Below the pieces are notes generated by a model. It was not told the origin of the DNA. It ran no database searches and saw only the letters and a list, made by a program, of their open reading frames with translations. Below are positions 56,978 to 64,000 of a stretch of DNA of 64,000 nt, in pieces (the stretch's first letter is position 1; every line of letters starts with the position of its first letter). The DNA lies in contig OX336388.2 in the NCBI GenBank assembly GCA_946902985.2, positions 294,044,526-294,108,525 of the forward strand. The letters run 5' to 3'. Made by a program: the position numbers and the translations under genes. This DNA comes from Meconema thalassinum. Taxonomy: Eukaryota; Arthropoda; Insecta; Orthoptera; Tettigoniidae.

Positions 56978-57147
56978 TGCAACAGACTTACCGTAATTGC
57001 TACAAGAATGCATGTGAACATTTTGGTCTCACCATTAACCCCTCAAGCCGGTTCGCCGTACACTGTACGTCCGCTGGACTATACTCGTTCAGCCGGTTGG
57101 ACGTATCATGAACGGCCGGTGGAGGCGGAAGTTAGAATGCCTATTAC

Positions 57148-58643
57148 TAGGGACCGGAAAAATTCGCATTTGCGATAAATGCGAATTTTTGTAATATGTG
57201 TTAAAACCATTTTTTAAATAGTTTTAAGGTGTTCTGAAGCACTGTGGTACCTAAATTCAAAATGCGAATTTTGACCAAAATGCGAAATTAGTACAAATAT
57301 GCGATTTTGGTGCGAATTCTGCGAAAATGTGATATTTTAGTGGCGAAAACCACACATTTCGGCGAAATCATGAGAAATACAGCAAATATGACGCATATAT
57401 TTTTCAACCACTCTGATCGATATACCGTATTTGCTCGCGTATATCTCACACCCCATGTTTTTAATTGATATTTCAGGGGGAAAAAGTACTCGCATATATC
57501 TTGCATTCATTACTGACACCGTCATATAAGTGACCGTAATAACCTTCAGGTAGAAACACGTTCGATTTAGCGCGCCACAACAGTCGTCATTGTCCAGGAA
57601 CTTACCCGAAGCGATACTAACAGGAAGAGCGAGCAACAACGAGTTGGTCCGAACTTCGATACGAGCCGATTAGGGATCGAGGCGCCGCGTGCAAGCATAC
57701 GGCGCAGCGTGAGTGTTAGCACGCTGTACATCGTTCGCCGCGTGCAAGCATACGGCGCAGCGTGAGTGTTAGCACGCTGTACATCGTTCGCCGCGTCTCC
57801 GGCCAAGATTGGCTAAATTCGCCGCCTTGAGACACGTTCGAATTAGCGATTAGCACGCCACAACAGTTCTGCAAGTAGGCCTACTGTTACATCGTAGAGA
57901 AACGCAGTTCAGTCTTCTCGAATCTCAATGATTTAGTCTTTACGCATTGCTTCGCATCAGAGCTCGGCTGCGTGCAAGCATTCGGCGCAGCGTGAGTGTT
58001 AGCACGCTGTGCATCGTTCGCCGCGTCTTCGGCCACGGTTGGCTAAATTCGCCACCTTCAGATACGTTCGAATTAGCGATTAGCGTGCCACAACAGTTGC
58101 GCAAGTAGGCCTACTGTTACATCGCAGGGAAACGCAGTTCAGTCTTCTCGAATCTCAATGATTTCGTCTTTACGCATTGCGTCGCATCAGAACTCGGCCG
58201 CGTGCTAGCATACGGCGCAGCGTGAGTGTTAGCACGCTGTACATCGTTCGCCGCGTCTTCGGCCACGGTTGGCTAAATGCAATTCAAACCCAGATGAAAG
58301 AAAGTGAAAAATATGATATCATACTTGCATTAACTGCAGTTCAGACAGAGTTCAGCATATTTGCTAAATACTGTTTTGTGGACCCCAACGAACAATGTAG
58401 ATAGCGAGCGTGTGTTGTCCCATTACAACATAGTGGTTACAGACAGACGGTGCAATTTGAAAGAAAGCAATGCTGAACTACTGACAATGCTTTCGTTTGA
58501 GGACTATAACTGCACTTCATAACCTTGAAGTCGTTAAAATAATATTACAATGTGATGATTTTTAACTTTGTAAATAGATGCTAATTTTGAAGAAAATAGA
58601 TGCTAATTTTGAAACAAATAGATGCTAATTTTTCCGGTCCCTA
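57148..58643 (+). mobile_element. hAT element F, nested in piggyBac 2
   Basis: The ends are TAGGGACCGGAAAAATT, inverted over 17 bases, and the 8-bp duplication CCTATTAC is exact (57140-57147, 58644-58651). The right half encodes only a dimerisation end (about 58394-58520: NNVDSERVLSHYNIVVTDRR then SNAELLTMLSFEDYNC). The left half is non-coding and occupied by a truncated TA-element. The terminus type matches the right end of hAT D. Confidence 0.93.
57425..58277. mobile_element. TA-target element, third copy, right end deleted
   Basis: It begins CCGTATTTGCTCGCGTATAT after TA (57423-57424) and matches 6995-7940 through its tandem units (AGTGTTAGCACGCTGTACAT near 57712, 57764, 57995 and 58225). 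It stops at about 58277 (TTGGCTAAA), where hAT F coding sequence begins. The right terminal repeat is missing, so a deletion removed it together with part of hAT F. Confidence 0.9.
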
Positions 58644-59019
58644 CCTATTACACATGAACCACTGCTGCTTCGCGGTCTTTTTTCACGTTATGAACCGAGA
58701 ATTTATGTACTTTCATGCCATCTCTGTTTTATAATTAGAACTAATACGAAGTTGGTCAATATCGTTGCTTTTGACGACTCATATCGATCAGGGAAATAAC
58801 ATGAAACTCGCTCTATTGAGTTTCAAGTTAGTTGCTTTAGAAGGTACCACAGTCTCTCCTGCCATCTCGAGAATCTTTTGTGAACTATATCTAACTTGAT
58901 AATTTGTGCCACTTATGAAGGGGAAGCACCGAAAGCAAATGATATGTAGATAATTTTTTGCTTCGTAGGCTAGAGGCTACTCAGTCGCAGATAAATAATT
59001 GCCGGGCTGACTCATTATC

Positions 59020-60200
59020 TTATGGGTGCAGAGATTATTCGTTTGATAGATGACAGTAGTGGAAGTAATGTACAGGGAGGTGATATTTTCGGTAGTGATA
59101 CAGACTATGCACACACAGCATGATGTTATTGGTGAAGTGGCAGACAGCGCTGATGAAGAAATAGCTTCAGCTGTAATAACAACGACCGCTGTTCAGTGTT
59201 AGTGGCGCGAGGTTCACGGGTATGCCGCGAATAGGAAAGCATTTCACGTCTGTTTTAGATTCTTTTTATCTGTTTTTCGACGACAGAGTGATTGAACCAA
59301 TTGTTTGAGAAACAAATATGTACGCGGCAGAATGTATAGTTGGCACGCCCTTGAAACCAAGGTTGCGCGCCAGGAAATGGAAGTCAGTGACAGGGGGCAA
59401 CATTTATGTGTTCTTGGGACTTGTAATGTTGATGGGGATAATGCAGAAACCTACCCTAAAGAGCTACCGTATATACCCGAATGTAAGACGACCCCGAATA
59501 TAAGACGAGGCCTAGTTATCAACTGCCTCTTACAGATTTTATTAAAAAAATACTCGCTAACTCATAACTTGCACAATATATGCCCTTAAGGTCGTGCTTT
59601 CATTTTTATAACGTCTCGTGTTATCGGAAATCCCTCTGCCCGCTTTTCCAAGACATACTCTATAATTTCTTTCTTCAAGAATGGGAGACGTTATAAATTA
59701 AGATACGTTGATCACTCAATTACCGGTACTGCTCGTAAAACTGACTGGTTGTTCTTGTAAAGATTGTTTTAAAACATATTTCCGTATGCTTTCGAACATA
59801 TAATTTATCCGCTTGACGTGTATGCGTAAATCCTAACCTCAAAATGCCCGCTATTCGTATATGCATGGTAATTAAACATAACAAACCATATTTTAATCTT
59901 CATTAACGCATTGATTCGTTGCGAGTTACAAGATGCCAACACCACATACTACTTTGCAAATAATAACAATTTTTAAAAACCTATTACATTCGGGTATAAA
60001 AGGTAATTCACCAGGGATGAATTTTTAGAGACCCCTATATTCCCTCAAACAATGCCAAGGGACAGGTTTGAACTAATATTGCGATATTTACATTTTGTTG
60101 ACAATTATACACGGGATACATATACGGGGCCTAAAAAGCTTTTCAAAATTCAGCTTTTCCTGGAAATGTTACCCGAATATTATGTATATTATGTAGATTG
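59020..60200 (+). pseudogene. piggyBac 2 transposase N-terminal fragment, split by MITE
   Basis: Plus frames give an acidic start (MGAEIIRLIDDSSGSNVQGG), then KPRLRARKWKSVTGGNIYVF and LGLVMLMGIMQKPTLKS. The MITE at 59467-60003 interrupts; the frame resumes FTRDEFLETPIFPQTMPRDR then LILRYLHFVDNYTRD. This is the piggyBac domain start, as in element 1 but diverged. The region with catalytic aspartates is deleted. Confidence 0.85.
59467..60003. mobile_element. TA MITE, 537 bp, inside piggyBac 2 transposase
   Basis: The ends are CCGTATATACCCGAATGTAA and, inverted, CCTTTTATACCCGAATGTAA, with TA flanks (59465-59466, 60004-60005). It is non-coding and AT-rich, and splits the piggyBac reading frame between KPTLKS and FTRDEF. 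The ends only loosely resemble CCGTATTTGCTCGC, so it is a different family. Confidence 0.85.
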
Positions 60201-62334
60201 AGCACTATCATGTAAATATCTTGCTTTGATTGTAAACATACCTGAAACAAATACCATAAGTGGAACTTATCAAATTATTATATTTTTGTAAATATTGCAT
60301 GTGATCATGGACAACCCTGAAAAGCAGTCATCACATATATTACTGAGAAACATTGGACATGATCTTGGTAAGTATTCCTAAAATTTTCATTACGTTATAT
60401 TTCGTAGATTTAACATTATTGATTTTTTACCTTGTTGGTGTCTAAACCTCTGCTGAGCTTCAATTTAAATACCGCCGGAGAAGTGAACACCTCCGGATTA
60501 AATAGCCGGCCTGAGGGGTTAATGTTCAGAAGACCAAGGTTCTGGCACAACCCTCACCAAGCACTTCCCTTCCGCACTTCAACATTTCTATCTCAGATAC
60601 TCCATTGGAGCAGGTAGACCACTTCTCGTATCTGGGCAGTCTGCTATCTGTACACGGCAATTGTGGGCAGGATGTTGAGAAGAGAATCGGTGCTGCCCAT
60701 GCGGCATTTGGGCGACTATCGCACCGGGTCTTCTTGAATAAAGATCTGACCGTGAAGACGAAGCTCATGGTGTAACAAGCTGTTGTCATCTCAACATTGT
60801 TGTATGGCTGTGAAACCTGGACCCTCTATCGACATGACTTCCGAAAGCTGGAACGCTTCCATCAACAGAAACTTCGATCCATCCTTAAGATAAAGTGGGA
60901 AGACCACATCACCAATCTTGATGTTCTTGAGAAAGCGCTTGCTAATAGTATAGAATCATCCATCATTCATTGGTCATCAACTTAGATGGATTGGACATGT
61001 CCATCGGATGGATGATACACGAGACTACCACGCCAGGTTCTGTATGGTGAACTCACCTCTGGCGACGACGACGACTATTGCCTGTGTAGTTAAGGATGCA
61101 TTAAAGGTATTATGGCCCAGAAAAAAGTCAGGATGATAAGTTTTTACTGTCGCGAACCGACAGTGCTGCAAACATGCTTAAGACATGAGAGGTATTGGCA
61201 ACTTTCTATCCCAACATGCTTTATGTTACGTTTCTGGCACATGGTATCCATCGTGTGACCAAGGAAATCAGAGGACTTTTTCCAGATGTCAATACCGTAA
61301 ATTTTGTCTGTGAAGAAAATCTTCTTAAAAGCACCTCCTCATATTGAAAAGTTTAAGGAAACGTTGCCAGGAGTCTCTCATTCACCAGTGCCAGTCCTGA
61401 TGCGTTGGGGAATGTGGCTGTGCTGCTGTGTATTATGCAAAGCACTTTAATGAAATTAAAGCTTGTGGACACTTATGACACAAATCTCGTGGACACTTTT
61501 GACACAAATCTCAATCTCAAAAAGCAAAATCGACACTTCATACTAAGGAAATTTGTGATTCCCTAGTCTTTCTCAAGGCACATTTCTCAGATATTCCTGA
61601 AATAATAGAAAGAATGGAATCTTCAACTCAAAGATGCCTTTGGCATCATAGACTTGCTTCACAAGACACAAGTCCCAAGACCTGTTGGTGAAGTCAGGAT
61701 TTCAATAGATGAAAACAGTGTGCTCCATTCTCCAAGGAGAACAACATTCAAATCACCAGCTAACATGGGAGCCTGATTCAGTGGCATCAATGAAATTTGC
61801 ACCTATTACCTCATGTGAGATTGGAAGAACATTTTCTGCTTTTAAATGCATTCTAAGTGACAATATAAAGAACTTTACAGTAGAGAACTTGGATAATAAC
61901 TGTAATCAAGAAAAGTGTGGCTTAACATCTTATTGTTTGGTTATTTTCTGTCAGGGAGGTGGAGATAAATCTCTTATTGTTCCCTATATTCTAAATAAAC
62001 CAAGTTCATTAATCGGGCTAGAATGTGCAAATCACCTCAGACATACTTCGTTTTATTGATCGTGAATAATCAACATATTTAAGGAGAGCAAATATTGCCT
62101 AAAAGTGTGAATTTCTCGGTGATAATTTGAGAAAAGAAACAAAGTATTTACAAAGTAAATACAAAGTACAGTATTTACACTCTGTAATTAGGCATCAATT
62201 TTAAGCTTTACACAGTTTATGTCAACTTTTGCTACACTTTAAACATAAGAACCTATTCTAACTATTAAAAACAAAAACTACTATTTTATGTTTATGAAAA
62301 CCTAAGAGGGAAAAAGCTAAAAATCCGGTCCCTA

Positions 62335-62562
62335 GTCATGATACACCTTTGTATTCAGTCAAGGATATGCAAGTGAATATGGTAATTAACCAACAAAAAG
62401 AAAATTTCTTGAATTCCCCAAAATTTTCAACAGGCAATATTAATTTGTAACCCAGTTTGTTGAACCATTAGGTGAAGAGTGAAACGTTTCTAAATTGCAC
62501 ATGTGTGAAATATTGAAAACTCACAGTAAAAGTATGCACTACACCAACACATACACAATTAC
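62335..62562 (-). other. tlk intron end
   Basis: Short stretch between hAT D and the exon donor. Nothing seen. Confidence 0.6.
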
Positions 62563-62810
62563 CTTGCTAATTCCTGAAAGGCATAACCATCAGTCCAATT
62601 CTCCTGGAAGGTCGCACCCACCCTTTGCGTAACGAACTGGCCTAACCGTAGCCTGTTCTGCATACACTTCTGTCGCGCTTCCTTCTTCTCTATGTTGGAT
62701 TTCTCTTTGAGCAACTTCTTCACCACATCGATGCATTTGTTAATGTGTGACTTTTGCTGTTCCATAGCCTTCTGCTGCGCTGCCAGCTGATGTCTCAACT
62801 CATCCATCGA
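62563..62810 (-). CDS. tlk: tlk exon: coiled-coil region
   Basis: The exon encodes SMDELRHQLAAQQKAMEQQK, HINKCIDVVKKLLKEKSN, RQKCMQNRLRLGQFVTQRVG and ENWTDGYAFQELA, the conserved coiled-coil and 'WTDGYAF' region of Tousled-like kinases used in oligomerisation. The acceptor is TTTTTTCAG (62813-62811) and the donor GTAATT starts at 62562. It ends with AG of a split arginine codon that matches the G opening the exon at 39737, confirming that the two are consecutive. Upstream exons (N-terminus) are not visible between 62811 and 64000. Confidence 0.95.
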
Positions 62811-63179
62811 CTGAAAAAACAAACAAAAATATCATACATTGAGTATACACCAGTCTACAAGATGTATTGAGAAGCTTTAACAATAAACATGAAAAGTTTA
62901 AGGCATATTTTATGCTGACAAACTGCAGGATTTTGTTGAATCTTAGCAAGTGCATTGCACTTTGGTGGGTAATTGCACACTTCTGTATATTATATCTTTT
63001 GAACATGACATCATGGTAGACATTCGAACCCCCGCGGCAAACAGCACAGAATTCACCCGACAGAAGGCGACTAAGTGCAAGTGGCTAGGTACCAGCGCCA
63101 TACATGTTCATTCTGAGCTTGGCCGTGCTACAAGATGGATCTAAGCTGATTGGAACAGTGATCATTTGTGAAAATTGCT
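62811..63179 (-). other. tlk intron upstream of the coiled-coil exon
   Basis: A polypyrimidine tract and acceptor lie at 62811-62835. No further tlk exon was recognised to the window end. Confidence 0.5.
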
Positions 63180-63310
63180 TTTCTCAGTGCCAGAAATGCT
63201 ACGCAGTGTCATGAAGCACTATGTGAAGCTGTTGGCGATTACCGAACAGTTGCACGCTGACATGTCTGGGCCTGTTATTAAACAGTGTTTCAAGGCTTGA
63301 AAACGGTGCC
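63180..63310 (+). pseudogene. possible mariner N-terminal fragment
   Basis: One plus frame reads FLSARNATQCHEALCEAVGD then YRTVAR and, after a stop, TVFQGLKT. This resembles the first helix-turn-helix of mariner-type transposases. Short and broken. Confidence 0.3.
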
Positions 63311-63749
63311 CTGGATGTTCATTGATTTATGTTCCATTTGTAATAGTACAAAACACCGAGTTCCATTGTGTGGTTTTCATTTGTACCTTACACCTGTACT
63401 CGAACCCCATTTTCTGTTGGCATTGAGATATCACATGGCCCTGACGGTTCAATGCACATCATGGATTTCCCATGTTGTAGCATTATCGAAAGATATAACA
63501 TAGTTGACATGACCTTCGCATTTTATATAGCTTCAAACATTTATCACAATAAGAAGTTAATAATTATAATTTAAAAAATAAAAAATAAAACAACTTAGCG
63601 TTTGTAGCAAAATGACGATATTATACAATACAGCCCGAGATGACTTATGATAGTGAAACTTTTTTTTTCAAAACTACTAATACAGCTGAAATAGATAAAC
63701 TACATAAAAAGGAAAGAAGAAGAAATTGAACATGCCTAAATAAACAATA
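63311..63749. other. spacer
   Basis: Overlapping small frames without motif; AT-rich from 63550. Confidence 0.4.
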
Positions 63750-63972
63750 TCACGTTAATGGCCATTGGACAATAGCTTCAAATAACACAACCTATAAGGA
63801 TATTGAACCAGTATTGAGCACACTTAGAAAGAAACGCTTCCTACTTTTTGGACATCTTACTAGAAGAAGAATAGAAAAATTATGGTATAGCAATACCATG
63901 ATTAAATGGATTACAGAAATTAAGGTTCCATTCGACTCACATGTGAGACTTCAAACCAATATGAATGAATGA
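63750..63972 (+). pseudogene. possible LINE C-terminal fragment
   Basis: The plus strand reads YKDIEPVLSTLRKKRFLLFG then HLTRRRIEKLW, similar in layout to the GHxxR block near the C-terminus of non-LTR retrotransposon proteins. No flanking repeats seen. Confidence 0.35.
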
Positions 63973-64000
63973 ATAAATTAAATAAAATGCTTGCCACAGT

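Larger units (their letters stand above)
57039..60518 (+). mobile_element. piggyBac-like element 2, carrying two other elements
   Basis: It is flanked by TTAA (57035-57038, 60519-60522), with inverted ends CCCCTCAAGCCGG and CCCCTCAGGCCGG. The LINE C coding sequence continues across it (LTIN before, KTKVLAQPSP after). It contains hAT F and a TA MITE. Its own length without them is about 1.4 kb. Its end sequence differs from piggyBac element 1, so it is a separate family. Confidence 0.93.
54527..61060 (+). pseudogene. LINE C endonuclease/RT protein, interrupted
   Basis: Pieces in order: FIIGTWNVRTLLDLKDNDRP (endonuclease start), LLLGDFNAKVGKDNRLW, WTDHKLLICKL, then a long open stretch 55415-56665 with linker and RT (MKPRKAPGPDDIPLELIQAG, SQCGFRSFRSKTDLIFCV, VFYDLEKAFDSVP, GLKQGCVLAPTRFAL). 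LYADDAAS follows just before the SINE and HFGLTIN before the piggyBac. Beyond it, at 60523, come KTKVLAQPSPSTSLP, QVDHFSYLGSLLS, STLLYGCETWTLYRHD and KIKWEDHITNLDVLEKA. Stops at 54883, 55202 and elsewhere show decay. Confidence 0.88.
54467..61073 (+). mobile_element. LINE family C, copy 2, near full length
   Basis: It inserted in hAT D with the direct repeat ACTATTGCC (54458-54466, 61074-61082). It starts GCACCCAGCAGGTCACCC and ends in a GACGACGACG tail. Interrupted by a SINE (56813-56977) and a piggyBac (57039-60518), its own length is about 2.95 kb. The C-terminal zinc finger seen at 5858-6165 is absent, although the tail is present. Confidence 0.88.
50579..62334 (+). mobile_element. old hAT element D, split by two large insertions
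   Basis: Three separated pieces make one transposase. 50579-50828: a BED-like finger (KSHLLQHKESASHIGNV), CEALVSANIPFHVLKCN and DDSTLCKNHLYK. 54280-54466: KIEDIRKDLADSYSYVSVDE, GCYIAYVVVG, APGKPHLILFKCLD. 61074-62060: KDALKVLWPRKK, TDSAANMLKT, FYPNMLYVTFLAHGIHRVTK, and the dimerisation part MKFAPITSCEIGRTFSAFKC. The right terminus is ...CCGGTCCCTA at 62334. The left terminus was not found. Stops throughout: long dead. Confidence 0.82.

Overview
The window is animal nuclear DNA, almost certainly from an arthropod and most likely an insect with a large, repeat-choked genome. The only host gene I can support is on the minus strand. Three exons (62810-62563, 39737-39512, 39394-39191) encode the coiled-coil region and the start of the kinase domain of Tousled-like kinase (tlk), with canonical splice sites and matching phases. 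The 22.8 kb intron between the first two exons, and the >39 kb of intron downstream that runs off the left edge, consist almost entirely of transposable elements. The insect assignment is an inference from the tlk exons and from the mixture of mariner, Tc1, piggyBac, hAT, Helitron, Penelope and several LINE clades. I see no prokaryotic or viral genes.

Left part (1-29 kb): a 46-bp minisatellite at the edge; LINE family B copy 1 split by a mariner; a Penelope-like element (copy A, minus strand) split by a piggyBac and by a TA-target element; an intact 991-codon LINE (family A); an intact 974-codon LINE of another clade; a candidate LTR leader with a tRNA-Lys-type primer binding site; and a second Penelope (copy B, plus strand) beside LINE family C. 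Copy B serves as the empty-site control for both insertions in copy A.

Middle (29-39 kb): a composite element bounded by 13-bp inverted repeats and built from ~330-bp units. It has been entered by LINE B copy 3, by a tRNA-derived SINE whose box-B-containing tail is amplified in tandem, and by a Helitron with recognisable 5' TC and 3' CTAG ends.

Right part (39-64 kb), inside tlk: a hAT whose N-terminus resembles CGGBP1 (8-bp TSD); a Tc1 split by another hAT, which carries a nearly intact LINE B, which carries a SINE; and an old hAT split by two large insertions. The first is a TA-element holding another hAT and a ~105-bp minisatellite. The second is a LINE C holding a SINE and a piggyBac, and that piggyBac holds a hAT (itself containing a TA-element) and a MITE. 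Target-site duplications (TSDs) read from the sequence let much of this nesting be ordered in time.

I did not find a clearly new multi-gene system. The most unusual signals are the Penelope copies (shared +1 frame break next to the GIY-YIG motif, hammerhead-like motif, 5' inversion), the amplified box-B unit, and the CGGBP1-like hAT. All identities come from reading sequence and remembered family features; no database search was run.
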